A stretch of DNA of 64,000 bases from Orientallactaga sibirica. Its lineage: Eukaryota; Chordata; Mammalia; Rodentia; Dipodidae. How positions within the stretch are numbered: position 1 is the first letter of the stretch; each line of letters starts with the position of its first letter. The stretch covers positions 14,361,501-14,425,500 of the forward strand of contig JAEOAD010000040.1 of assembly GCA_036365145.1 (NCBI GenBank), given 5' to 3'. The position numbers and the translations under genes are program-made. The notes below the pieces were generated by a model. That model had not been told where the DNA came from, did not search any database, and worked only from the letters and a program-made list of their open reading frames with translations. Positions 54,493 through 64,000 of this stretch are shown piece after piece.

Positions 54493-54894
54493 TTGTTTGA
54501 GTGCTCTAATTGGACTTAAACCCTGATTTTGGATATTTTTATTTAACATATTGAATTATCATTTCCAGTATTTCAATTTGATTTTTTTCACCATATCTAC
54601 CTCGATATTGAATTCTGCTTTCCTACCTCGTATTGACTTCCTTATTTTATTCAGCTGTTTGTGTTCTCTCTGAATTCACTGAGGTATTTATTCATGTCCT
54701 CTTTGATTTTTTAAAAAACATTCTTATAATTATTCTTTTGAATTCCAGGATTTCATTCAATTCACTTTCACTGGAGTCCCATTATTGTGACGTCAGTAAT
54801 TTTTGTAATCATATTGCCTTCATTTTTCATGTCTCCTGTGTTTCTGCACTGGGACTTCGACATCTTGGGTTTGGTCATTGAGTGCATCTCTCTT
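54493..54894 (-). mobile_element. Possible old L1 5-prime UTR/ORF1 region
   Basis: GTTCTCTCTGAATTCACTGA, GGATTTCATTCAATTCACTT then TCACTGGAGTCCCATTATTG, ATATTGCCTTCATTTTTCAT and TTCTGCACTGGGACTTCGAC recall an antisense L1M internal region. Tentative. Confidence 0.5.
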
Positions 54895-55072
54895 TTTTGT
54901 TTGTTTGTTTGGGTTTGTTTTTGTTTTTGTTTTTTGAGGTAGGGTCTCGCTCTAGCCCCAGGCTGACCTGGAATTCACTATGCAGTCTCAGGGTGGCCTT
55001 GAACTCTCAGCGATCCTCCTACCTCTGCCTCCCAAGTGCTGGGATTAAAGGCGTGCACCACCACGCCTGGCT
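54895..55072 (-). mobile_element. B1 SINE
   Basis: Antisense B1 with a T/G-rich tail. Confidence 0.93.
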
Positions 55073-55096
55073 ATCTTTTTTTTTTTTAATTAGTAG

Positions 55097-55455
55097 TGTG
55101 ATAGTTAATCTTGTCAACTTGATGGGATTTAGAATCACCTTGGAAACGGAAACAAGTCTCTGGGCACAACTGTGAGGTGTGTGTTTCTAGATTAGGTTAA
55201 TTGAGGTGGGAAGACCCACCCTAGGTATGGGTGGCACCACTCCATCCCCTGATACCCCAAATGAATAACGAGGAGAAATCCAGCTGAGCTTGAGCATTTA
55301 TTGGTCTCGGCTTCCTGAGATGCCGCATGACCAGCGGCCACACCCTCTGGCCATCATGGCTTCCTCCCCTCAAACTGGGAGCCAAAATGTATCCTTCCCC
55401 TTAAGCTGCTTTTGTCGGGTATTTTGTCACAGTCACAAGGAAAGTAATGAGTACA
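55097..55455 (+). mobile_element. LTR-like interspersed repeat
   Basis: TGATAGTTAATCTTGTCAAC, GAGGTGGGAAGACCCACCCT, AAGCTGCTTTTGTCGGGTAT and a final AAAGTAATGAGTACA give the same family as 14420-15178. Confidence 0.65.
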
Positions 55456-55634
55456 GCCAGTGTTCTGTCACTGGAAGTATTTGCTGTGTGACAGTCATTG
55501 TACGTGGTAGTTGGATTGACACATCCATTCCTTCTGCTGGATTGAGCACGTAGCTCAGAATTAAACTCTCAGCTTACATACTCAGAACACCAGGCTTGTT
55601 TCCCAGTTTTACTCTAACAATAGAATGCTATCTG

Positions 55635-55850
55635 GGCTGGAGAGATGGTTCAGCGGTTAAAGCATTTGCCTGCAAAGCCAAAGCACCCCAGTTCAGTTCC
55701 CCAGTACCCACGTAAGCCAGATGCACAAGGTGGTGCAGCCATCTGGCGTTTGTTTGCAGTGGCTAGAGGCCCTGGCATGCCCATTCTCTCTCTCTTTCTG
55801 CCTGCCTCTTTCTCTCTCAAACAAATAAATAAAATATGTTTTTAAAAAGA
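55635..55850 (+). mobile_element. B2-superfamily SINE
   Basis: Sense full-length copy. Confidence 0.93.
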
Positions 55851-55852
55851 CA

Positions 55853-56086
55853 GGGCTGGCGAGATGGCTTAGAGGTTAAGGCGCATGCCTGCAAAGCCTA
55901 AGGACTCAGGTTCAATTCTCCAGATCCCAGGTAAGCCAAATGTACATGGTGGCACATGCATCTGGAATTCGTTTGCAGTGGCTAGAGGCCCTGGCGTGCC
56001 CAATCTCACTCTGTCTCTCTCTCTCTCCCTCTCTCTAGCTCTAATAAATAAATAAATGAAAATAAAATCTTTTAAAATATTTTTTT
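55853..56086 (+). mobile_element. B2-superfamily SINE
   Basis: Sense full-length copy directly after the previous one. Confidence 0.93.
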
Positions 56087-56131
56087 AAAAAGAACACTAT
56101 ATGCTTGAGTAACCACAACTGCTTGGTTATA
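56087..56131 (-). repeat. Right arm of a short inverted repeat
   Basis: Partner of 54346-54388. Confidence 0.8.
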
Positions 56132-56171
56132 TTGCTTATAAATTAAAAAATATATATATTCAAAAATATCA

Positions 56172-56310
56172 GCTGGGCATGGTGGTGCCTTTCATCCCAG
56201 CACTCAGGAGACAGAGGTCAAGGATTGCTGTGAGTTTGAGGCCAGCTTGTGGCTACAGAGTGAGCTCTAGGTCAGCCTGGGCTGGAGTGAGACCCTGCCT
56301 GGAAAAAATA
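56172..56310 (+). mobile_element. B1 SINE with small deletion
   Basis: Sense B1 (GGCATGGTGGTGCCTTTCAT). Confidence 0.9.
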
Positions 56311-56328
56311 ACAAACAAAATGAGAAAA

Positions 56329-56455
56329 CCAGGCATGGTGGCAATCTCAGCACTCAGTAGGTGGATCTCAGAAGTTCAAGGTCACTCTAGGCAACATAGT
56401 GAGCTCAAGACTAGCCTTGAGCTACAGGAGACTTTGTCTCAAAGCAAAACAAACA
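56329..56455 (+). mobile_element. Old B1 SINE
   Basis: Diverged sense B1 (CCAGGCATGGTGGCAATCTC to GACTTTGTCTCAAAGC). Confidence 0.8.
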
Positions 56456-56631
56456 ACAAAAAAGAGAGAGAGAGACAAATCTTAAATAAATTGCTTAATG
56501 ATACACCCCAAGGTCTTAGAAAAAAGAACAAGCCAAACCCCAAATCAGTAGACAGAGGAAATAATAAAGAGCAGGAAAGCAGCATTCAAAGAACTGATGG
56601 AACAGAACTGGCTCTTTAAAAAGATAAAGGA

Positions 56632-57335
56632 GGGCTGAAGAGATGGCTTAGCAGTTAAGGCACTTGATTGCAAAGCCAAAGGACCCAGATTCGATTCCCC
56701 AGTACCTACATAAGCCAGATGCACTGAAAGACCCAGGCCAGAGTAGCACCATGACAGGCCTCAGTCACTCTGAAGGCCACAGGGGCGAGTTCCCAGAATC
56801 AAGGGAAGAACAAGCAGTACCAGGAAAAACCATAAACTTGCTGTGTGAGCATGACTCAACATTCTTGCGGTCCTGGGCCGGATGGCCCAATAAGATCCAC
56901 CGTCTCAGAGTTTTGTAAATGTCAACCAATCAAATGAATGTAACTGCCAACCTGTTCAAATGTAACAGCCGCTTGGTGAACCAATTAAGTTAGAAATTCC
57001 CCTAGACCTAGCCCGCCAAAACCCTAAGACCAATCAAGAACCTCCAAGTACAGTTACTGTTCAAATTAGCCAGTCATGGAGTTGCGTGGGTGATAGCCCT
57101 CCCCCTTGTTCAAACCTCAATAAAAAGCCCGCTTTTCTGCTTCTCAGGGCTCTTGCACAGATCCACTGTGTTGGTGAAGGAAAGAGACCAAGCTTAAGCC
57201 CGAGTAAAGCTCTTTGCATTTGCATATGTGTTTGGTCATCCTTGGTGGTCACTGGGGGCGCCATGAACTGGGCATTACAGCACAAGTTCATTTGCAGTGG
57301 CTAGAGGCCCTCGTATGCCCTTTCTCTCTCTGAAA

Positions 57336-57383
<48 letters not shown>

Positions 57384-57385
57384 AT
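56632..57385 (+). mobile_element. B2-superfamily SINE, split by a solo LTR
   Basis: Head at 56632-56724, body and (AAAT)n tail at 57284-57385. AAAAAGATAAA at 56618-56628 and 57386-57396 is its target-site duplication in the L1. Confidence 0.92.
56725..57279 (+). mobile_element. ERV1 (gammaretroviral-type) solo LTR
   Basis: 555 bp with TGAAAGACCC...ATTACA ends (TG...CA) and a 4-bp target-site duplication GCAC (56721-56724, 57280-57283), as expected for class I ERVs. Several CCAAT motifs lie in U3, a CTCAATAAAAAGCCCGC promoter-like block at 57117-57130 and AGTAAA at 57203-57208. No internal viral genes are left, so it arose by recombination between two LTRs. Confidence 0.9.
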
Positions 57386-57399
57386 AAAAAGATAAACAA

Positions 57400-57547
57400 G
57401 GCTGGGCATGGAGGCACACACCTTTAATCCCACTTGGGAGGCAGAGGTAGGTGGATCGCCATGAGTTTAAGCCAGCCTGAGCCTACATAATGAATTCCAG
57501 GCCAGTTTGGGCCAGAGTGAGACTCTACCTCAAAAAACAAAACAAAA
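57400..57547 (+). mobile_element. B1 SINE joined to an L1 end
   Basis: Sense B1 with a short internal deletion. Together with the next element it is bounded by AAAAAGATAAACAA at 57386-57399 and 57775-57788. Confidence 0.9.
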
Positions 57548-57774
57548 CATGACCTTGCAGTGCCTAGCAATACCTCCGCAAGACCCTCAAAATAGAAGAA
57601 AAAGATGATGACATCAAATTAAAAGAGAGACTAATGGAAAGAGGGAGGGGATATGATGGAGATTGGACTTCTAAAGTGGAATGGGGGGAGGGGAGGGAAA
57701 TATCAGGTGGTTTTTTTGTATGTAAGTATAAAAGTTGTTAATAAAAATAATAATTAAAAACAACAACAACAATA
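57548..57774 (+). mobile_element. L1 3-prime UTR fragment
   Basis: AAAGATGATGACATCAAATT, GGGAGGGGATATGATGGAGA and TTGTTAATAAAAATAATAAT match, in the opposite orientation, the L1 end at 32348-32756. Confidence 0.85.
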
Positions 57775-58261
57775 AAAAAGATAAACAAAATTGGCAAATT
57801 CTTACCTAAACTAATCAAAAGAAAGAGAAGAGACAAATGAAAAGGGAGATATTATACCAGACACTAATGAAATTCAGAAGATTGTTACAGCATACTTTAA
57901 AAAAAATCTATATTTTAATAAATTGGAAAAATCCAGAAGAAATGGATGTCGATACATCTGCCCTACCAAAATTAAACCAAGATGACATAAACAACCTAAA
58001 TAGATCTGTAATAAGCAGTGAGAGTTAAGCAGTAATAAAGTCTCCCAACTAAAAAAAAAAAAAGTCCAAGCACAGATGGATTCTTGACTGAATTCTTTTG
58101 AAGGCTTTAGAAGAACTAACACCAATCTTACAAAGGCAGAATTATCCTGATCCTGAAACCAGACAAGGACACAATGGGAAAAAATATATTCTAGACTAAC
58201 TCTCTGATAAATATGGATGTAAAAATTCTCAATTAAATACTCCCATACAAAACACAACTAC

Positions 58262-58405
58262 ATACATGTAAAGCCACATGCACAAGGTGGTGCATGCCTC
58301 TGGAGTTGGTTTGCAGTGGCTGGAGGCCCAGGTGTGCTCATTCTCATTCTCTCTCTCTCCCTCTCAAATAAATAGATAAATAAATAAAATATCTTTTAAA
58401 ACACC
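58262..58405 (+). mobile_element. B2-superfamily SINE, 5-prime truncated
   Basis: Starts at CATGTAAAGCCACATGCACA without head or B-box, inside the L1. Confidence 0.9.
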
Positions 58406-58431
58406 CCAAAATATAACTACATAAAAAAAAT

Positions 58432-58533
58432 TAGCCAGGTGTGGTGGCACACACCTTTAATCCCAGCACTTGGGAGGCAGAGGTAAGAGGATCCCCATGA
58501 GACTCTACCTCGAAAAACAAAACAAAACAAAAC
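58432..58533 (+). mobile_element. B1 SINE with central deletion
   Basis: Head through GGAGGCAGAGGTAAGAGGAT, then jumps to GAGACTCTACCTCGAAAAAC. The middle portion is missing. Confidence 0.9.
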
Positions 58534-58852
58534 AGCATTCTTCATGACCCACAAGACTTCACTCCAGGGATGGAAGTGCAGTCAACATATACAAGTCAGA
58601 AATACAAGACATCGCATGAATTGTGTCCAGGGCAGAAATCAAACAACCGACTCAATAGATGCAGAAAAGACAATTGCTTAGCACCAACATGGCTTGATTT
58701 ATACACCCTAAAGAAGCTAGGAATAGAGGGAGCGTGCATCAACATGACAAAGGCTACACACAACAGACCTATATAGAAGCCACGTTCTCCTAACCCACCG
58801 GAGAAACACTCACAACATTTCCACTCGTATAGGGAGGACAGGGGATCATTGG

Positions 58853-58853
<1 letters not shown>

Positions 58854-58898
<45 letters not shown>

Positions 58899-59035
58899 AG
58901 GTAGGGTCTCACTTTGGTCCAGGCTGACCTGGAATTCACTATGTAGTTTCAGGGTGGCCTCAAACTCTCAGCGATCCTCCTACCTCTGCCTCCCGAGTGC
59001 TGGGATTAAAGGCGTGTGCCACCATGCACGGCAAG
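58854..59035 (-). mobile_element. B1 SINE with 44-nt T run
   Basis: Antisense B1 whose tail (58854-58897) is 44 uninterrupted T residues. A long pure tail suggests a recent insertion. Confidence 0.95.
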
Positions 59036-59204
59036 TATCATCAGCTTTCTGCACTTTTGTTCGATATAGTCCTTGAAATCTGAGCTAGAGCAATGAGACA
59101 AGAGAAAGAAACGAAAGGGAAACAAGCAGGAAAGGAAGATGTTAAATCATCTCTATTTGCAGACGATAGAATTCCGTAACAGGTTCAAAAGAGTCCACCA
59201 GAAC

Positions 59205-59735
59205 ATTCTTAGAACTGATGAGTACTTTGTGGTATTTGAATAGATGGCCCCCAATGTATTCAGTGTTTTTAAATTTTATTTTAATTTTTAAAATTATTTT
59301 TTACTTTTTAAAATTTTTACATATTGAGTGTTTTAATACAGTTTGTAATTTAGATCTACAGCCACCTGACTGGAGGAGGAGGCACTGGGACCCTAAGGTG
59401 TAGGGTGGATCTGAGATTCCAATCTAAAGCTATGCAAAGTGCCTGAGTTCCTCCTTGAATTCCTGAAGTGTGCTGTGTGGCTTTTTCTCTGTCAGGTCCT
59501 TTAAGGGGGTGTGGGGTGGGGCAGCTTCTTTTGCCATTATGGAACTTCCCCTGGATCTGTAAGCTTCAATAAATCCCTTGCTTCCATAACTGTGCCTGGC
59601 CTGGAAGTTCATCTCATGGAATCTGAAGCTGTCTGCTGCACACTTTTGCCAAGCAGCAGCATGCAACATGAATAGACAAGCGTCAGCAGCTTTTCTGAAC
59701 ACTAGTGAACGTGGGAGAAAGAATTCCATTCTTGA
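59205..59735 (+). mobile_element. LTR-like insertion in L1 (tentative)
   Basis: TTTGTGGTATTTGAATAGATGG with GGCCCCCAATGTATTC, and CTTCAATAAATCCCTTGCTT with a downstream GT-rich part, look like an LTR-type element. Exact ends are not determined. Confidence 0.45.
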
Positions 59736-60177
59736 CAGCTTTAAACAAATGAAGAAGTATAACCTCTAGGAACGAGCCCGACCAAAGAAACTTTAAGACA
59801 CCGAAGAAAGAAACAGTAGGAGACATTAGAAGAAGGGAAGGCCTTTGGGGTTACAGATTGGAAGAGTTAATACTGTGAAGATGGCTGTGTTTCCAAAAGT
59901 GATCTACAGATGCAGCGCAATCCCCATCAAAATTCTAATGACATCCAACACAGAAATAGAAAACAGAACAATCCTAAAATTCATATGCTAGTGCAAAAGA
60001 TGCTATATGGTTCGAGAGAAGTCCTGAGCTAAAAAGATGAAGGCATTATAATACCTGATTTCAAGTCATGCCACAGAGTCAAAGAAACAGCACGATACTG
60101 GACAAAAACAGAGACACGCAGATCCATGAAATAGAACACAAGACCCAGAAGTAAACCCATACAGACACCTGATTTTT

Positions 60178-60431
60178 TTCTAAAGTTTTTTTTTTTTTTT
60201 TTTAAGCTTTATTTATTTTATTTTTATTTATTTGTTTGAGAGAGGGAAAGAGGCAGAGTGAGTGAGAGAGAGAGAGAATAGGCTCACCAGGGCTTCCAGC
60301 CTCTGCAAACGGAACTCCACATGCATGCGCCACCTTGTGCATCTGGCTTACATGGGTCTTGGAGAATCGAACTGAGGTCCTTTGGCTTTGCAGGCAAGCA
60401 CCATAACCGCTAAGCCATCTTTCCAGTCTGG
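60178..60431 (-). mobile_element. B2-superfamily SINE in L1
   Basis: Antisense copy flanked by CACCTGATTTTT at 60166-60177 and 60432-60443. Confidence 0.95.
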
Positions 60432-60461
60432 CACCTGATTTTTGATAAGGAGGCCCAAAAC

Positions 60462-60510
60462 AGGGCTGCGGAAATTGTTCAGTGGCTTGCTTGCTTGCAA
60501 AGCCTGCCAG
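60462..60510 (+). mobile_element. B2-superfamily SINE head remnant
   Basis: GGGCTGCGGAAATTGTTCAG to GCAAAGCCTG only. Confidence 0.6.
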
Positions 60511-60629
60511 ATCTACACAATGGAGTTTCAGCCTGTCATAACAAAGAACAAAATCATACTGTTTGTTGGAAAATGGATATAATTGGAGATCATCATGTTC
60601 AGCTCAAGTCAGGAGCATAGCAGCTCTCT

Positions 60630-60663
60630 TTTTAAAAAAAGAAGTTATCTGCAAGGAGAGATT

Positions 60664-60700
<37 letters not shown>

Positions 60701-60864
60701 GGGTGCTCCAGGGCCTCCAGCCATTGCAAACAAGCTCTAGATGAATGTGCCACTTTGTGTATCTGGCTTTGTATCTGGCTTTACATGGGTAGTGAGGCAT
60801 TGAATCAGGGTTGTTAGGCATTGCAGGCAGATGCCTTAACTTCTGAGCCATCTCTCCAGCCCAG
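60630..60864 (-). mobile_element. B2-superfamily SINE
   Basis: Antisense copy with a short internal duplication (TGTATCTGGCTT repeated). Confidence 0.92.
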
Positions 60865-60884
60865 AGCACCATCTCTCTCTCTCT

Positions 60885-61054
60885 CTCTTTTTTTTTTTTT
60901 TTTTTTTTTTTGGTTTTTTGAGGCAGGGTCTCACTCTGTCCCAGGCTGACCTGGAATTAACTCTGTAGTCTCAGGGTGGCCTTGAACTCACGGTGATCCT
61001 CCTACCTCTGCCTCCCGAGTGCTGGGATTAAAGGCGTGCGCCACCACGCCCGGC
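60885..61054 (-). mobile_element. B1 SINE
   Basis: Antisense full-length B1. CAGCCCAGAGCACCATCTCT flanks both sides, a perfect target-site duplication. Confidence 0.96.
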
Positions 61055-61074
61055 AGCCCAGAGCACCATCTCTT

Positions 61075-61420
61075 AATAGACCTTTCAGCCTTGAATTAAT
61101 TCATGAATGGCTAACTTACCAGTAGGGTTCGAGCCCTCATACTCCTTCCTATCAAGCCCACTGAGCACTGTTGCATTGAGGCCCACGCTTTTAAGACTTC
61201 AGGGGACATTTCAAACCCTCAGCACAACAACTCCTACCTGCCAATCTGAGATTCGTTCTGAAACAGTTCTTACATATTGGGAAAAAAATATGTACCATAT
61301 TTTTGCAGTAAAAATAATTTCAGTTATGTTTTCAAATGTGTGACACACAACAAAGATGTTTCAAAAACAAATCTGTTCAAAGTTTTAATCCATTAATTCA
61401 CATAAGGATTCCCCCCTTTT
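61075..61420. other. Unrecognised non-coding stretch
   Basis: 61130-61290 has a short MaLR-like flavour, but nothing firm. Confidence 0.35.
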
Positions 61421-61589
61421 TTCATATATATATATATATATATTGGTTTTTCAAGGTAGGGTTTCACGCTAGTTCAGATTGACCTGGAATTCACTCTGTA
61501 ATCTCAGGGTGGCCTCAAACTCAAGGCGATCCTCCTACCTCTGCCTCCTGAGTGCTGGGATTAAAGGCATGCACCACCACACCCAGCTC
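61421..61589 (-). mobile_element. B1 SINE with (TA)n
   Basis: Antisense B1 preceded by (TA)n at 61425-61442. Confidence 0.92.
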
Positions 61590-61642
61590 ATATAAGATTT
61601 TTGAGGAAAATGAAAACCAACTCATGTACTTTTATCTACTTG

Positions 61643-61697
61643 CTTATCATCATTATCATCATCATCATCATCATCATCATCATTATTATTATTATTC
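61643..61697. repeat. (ATC)n/(ATT)n microsatellite
   Basis: Trinucleotide run of ATC units passing into ATT units. Confidence 0.93.
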
Positions 61698-61860
61698 ATG
61701 GTCAGCTCATAGTTTAAAAGTTGTACCCAACAAAAAAAAGTTAGAAGAACATGTACTCAAGTTAAACTAGGGGATCAGAAAGCAAATGATCATTCCTTTT
61801 TCAGAAGACATGGTTTCTTAAAGGTTTCTAATATGGAGGTCACTTAAAACCTCATTAGAG

Positions 61861-61998
61861 CCAGACATGGTGGCACATGCCTTTAATCCCTCCAAAGGTA
61901 GGAGGACCTTTGTGAGTTTGAGGCCAGCCTGAGCCTATAGAGTGAGCTCCAGGTCAGCCATAGCTAGAGTGAGACCCTACCTGAAAAAAAAAAATCAC
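61861..61998 (+). mobile_element. B1 SINE with small deletion
   Basis: Sense B1 lacking the CAGCACTCGGGAGGC part. Confidence 0.88.
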
Positions 61999-62029
61999 CA
62001 AAAAACCACAAAAACAGAAACAGGGCTGA

Positions 62030-62185
62030 GCCAGGCGTGACAGCACATGCCTTTAATCCCAGCACTCAGGAGGCAGAGGTAGGAGGATCGCTATAAGTTT
62101 GAGGCCACCCTGAGACTACAGAGTGAATTCCAGATCAGCCTGGGCTAGAGTGAGACCCTACCTCGAAAAACCAAAAAAAAAAAAA

Positions 62186-62237
<52 letters not shown>

Positions 62238-62240
62238 GAA
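62030..62240 (+). mobile_element. B1 SINE with (GAAA)n tail
   Basis: Sense full-length B1 and a pure AAAG microsatellite (62187-62235). Confidence 0.95.
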
Positions 62241-62257
62241 AAACAAAACAACAACCA

Positions 62258-62465
62258 GGGCTGGAGAGATGGCTCAGCCATAAAAGGCTCTTGTTTGCAA
62301 GGCCTGACAGCCTGGATTCAATTCCCCAGTATCTTCATAAAGCCAGGTGCACAAAGTGGCACATGTGCCTGAAGTTTGTTTGCAGTGGCAGGAGGCCCTG
62401 GTGTACCCATTCTTATTTATCCATCTCTCTCTCTCTCTCTGCTTGCAAATAAATAAGTAAAATAT
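62258..62465 (+). mobile_element. B2-superfamily SINE
   Basis: Sense copy, diverged type. Confidence 0.92.
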
Positions 62466-62881
62466 GAAAACACAACAACAACAAAACCCCAAACAAACAG
62501 CAACCTTGTTAGAAGTATTTCCCAAAGGAGAGATTCTTGCATCAGGGGCTCTGCTGCACTGGGCTCACTCACTGTGAGCAGCTCGCTCTCCTGACGAGCT
62601 GGTGTAAATCGACATTTTCTCCTGTCGTCCTTGATGCCCTAGGCCAGTGGTCCTCACTGAGTGTAATGTTGGCTGAGTGTGTGGAAGTTGTTGGGGGATG
62701 TTTGCCTGACAGGCGGACCCTATGTGATTCATTCAGCAAGTCACATATTGAGGCAGCCTCGGTTTGTGAGATGTTCTTGTAGGCCCTGGGATTATGCAGG
62801 ATTGGAGAAAAGGCAAAATGTGGCTCTCGTGGTATTTTTTTTTTTTTTTGTACTAAGAAGAAACAGAGGAAAAAAATAAGT
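62466..62881. other. Unrecognised non-coding stretch
   Basis: AGGCCAGTGGTCCTCACTGA (62642) faintly recalls a MER5-type hAT fragment. Not strong enough to call. Confidence 0.3.
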
Positions 62882-63090
62882 AGGGCTGAAGAGATGGTTT
62901 AGCAGTTAATGCTTGCCTGCAAAGCCTAAGGACCCAGGTTTGATTTCCCAGTACCCACATAAACCAGATGCACATGGTGGTGCATGCGTTTGGAGTATGT
63001 CTGCAGTGGCTAGAGGCCCTGGAGAGCCCATTCTCTTTCTATCTGCCTCTTTCTCTCTCTCTCCCTGTCAAATAAATAAATAACATATTT
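62882..63090 (+). mobile_element. B2-superfamily SINE
   Basis: Sense copy, AAATAA tail. Confidence 0.93.
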
Positions 63091-63195
63091 TTAAAAAAAT
63101 AAGTAAATCAAAACTATAACAGATGATAGTAAGTACCATGGGAGCAAAAAAAAAGGAAACAGGCTTAGTAGGAAAGGGGCTGCATTTAAAAAGTG

Positions 63196-63405
63196 TGGGG
63201 CTAAAGGGATGGCTTAGCAATTAAGGCACTTGCCTGCAAAGCCTAAAGACCCAGGTTTGATTCCCCAATACCCACGTAAACCAGATGCAGAAAGTGGCAC
63301 ATGCTTCTGGAGTTTGTTTGCAGTGGCTAGAAGCCTGGGCGTGCCCATTCTCTCTGTCTGTATCTCTCCCTCTCTCTTTCTCTCTGTTTGCAAGAAAATA
63401 AAGAT
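63196..63405 (+). mobile_element. B2-superfamily SINE
   Basis: Sense copy. The tail is replaced by GCAAGAAAATAAAG. Confidence 0.92.
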
Positions 63406-63409
63406 TAAT

Positions 63410-63577
63410 TTTGTTTTGTTTTGTTTATTTTTTTGTTTTTTGAGGTAGGGTCTCACTCTAGCTCAGGCTGACCTGGAAATCACTATGTAGTCTCAGGGTG
63501 GCCTCGAACTCATGATAATCCTCCTACCTCTGCCTCCTGAGTGCTGGGATTAAAGGTGTGCACCACCACACTTGGTT
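63410..63577 (-). mobile_element. B1 SINE
   Basis: Antisense full-length B1 with TTTTG units at its tail. Confidence 0.93.
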
Positions 63578-64000
63578 TAATTTTTTTTTTTTTTTTTAAA
63601 GAAAGAGTGTGGTCAGAGAGGCTATCATTAATTAGAGCTTTAGAACAGAAACCTATGCAGAATGATACTATGCAGGAGAAGAATGTTCTAGAGGCGTGGG
63701 AAGCTCCTCATCTAACCCATGAATTTGAAAGTAAAAGAAGATATAATACAATAATATGGCACGGAGTTCAGATAGAACACATACTTAAGCTTTTAAAAAT
63801 CATTTAAAGGGATTAAAAAAATCTTTTTTTTTGCAAGACAAAATGAATTTATATGGATATTCTAAATTTAAAAGATGACCCCATGAAAATCAGTCCCCAC
63901 ATGGTTACTGCAAGGTTTCTCAAATGACACTTGCTCAAAATCTTGTAAGAAGTAATGCCCCCCCAAAAAAAAAACAGATCCTTGCATTAGGGGCTCCCTA
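63578..64000. other. Unrecognised non-coding stretch at window end
   Basis: AT-rich, no recognised repeat or exon. It may continue outside the window. Confidence 0.4.

Larger units (their letters stand above)
56476..60627 (+). pseudogene. Decayed L1 ORF2 with many nested insertions
   Basis: Relic of the L1 endonuclease/reverse-transcriptase gene in sense orientation. Segments in order: linker before RT (56476-56631 and 57789-58255, with ACTAATGAAATTCAGAAGAT and GTCTCCCAACTAAAAAAAAA), RT core (58540-58850, 59036-59204) and C-terminal part (59736-60177, 60444-60627). TTTGCAGACGAT at 59156-59167 encodes the FADD catalytic motif of RT. Frameshifts and stops are frequent, so no active protein. 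Seven or more elements sit inside it. Confidence 0.85.

Noticed and set aside
56725..57279. Possible complete endogenous provirus
   Set aside because: Only one LTR is present and SINE sequence resumes directly after the 4-bp repeat, so no gag, pol or env remains.
62640..62720. MER5/hAT transposon fragment
   Set aside because: Only one short motif is similar; too weak to call.

Overview
The window looks like nuclear DNA of a rodent, most likely a dipodoid (jerboa relative such as Jaculus). It is packed with 7SL-derived B1 SINEs and with a tRNA-derived SINE of the B2 superfamily. The second family has a B2-type head, a long CT-rich stretch and an AAATAA-rich tail, and resembles the DIP element of jerboas. 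The genus is an inference from repeat sequence remembered, not searched. ID-like and B4-like SINEs, old mammalian repeats (MIR, L2, L1M, MLT1/MaLR), L1 fragments and two kinds of solo LTR are also present.

I find no protein-coding gene or RNA gene that I can support. Every open reading frame of notable length falls in a SINE, an L1 or LTR-like remnant, a purine-rich simple repeat or unrecognised DNA with competing frames in both strands. The window is best read as intergenic or deep intronic DNA. SINEs occur about once per 550-600 bp by hand count.

Layout. 1-14 kb: unrecognised DNA with SINEs, an inverted repeat with arms near 0.7 and 1.5-1.8 kb, an old L1 3-prime region (4.6-5.9 kb) and two MIRs. 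14.9-18.2 kb: an almost perfect tandem duplication of a 1.68-kb unit. 18.2-29 kb: unrecognised DNA with SINE clusters and LTR-like elements. 29-37 kb: two antisense L1M relics broken by SINEs, a truncated younger L1 end and a 0.4-kb purine tract. 37-44 kb: MLT1/MaLR-type LTRs, an unrecognised block (40.3-42.1 kb) with an L2 relic, and a second purine tract. 43.8-47.3 kb: dense SINEs on the minus strand. 47.4-52.7 kb: a second, older tandem duplication of a 2.65-2.68-kb unit, each copy with an antisense ERVK-type solo LTR. 52.7-64 kb: SINEs and a decayed L1 ORF2 (56.5-60.6 kb) that works as a landing pad for other elements, including an ERV1-type solo LTR inside a SINE inside the L1.

There is no gene cooperation to describe. 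The content is a record of retrotransposition, tandem duplication and microsatellite growth. No undescribed functional system is visible. The best leads are the two tandem duplications, the inverted repeats, a long-form subfamily of the B2-like SINE, and a B1/L1 composite inside one pair of target-site repeats.
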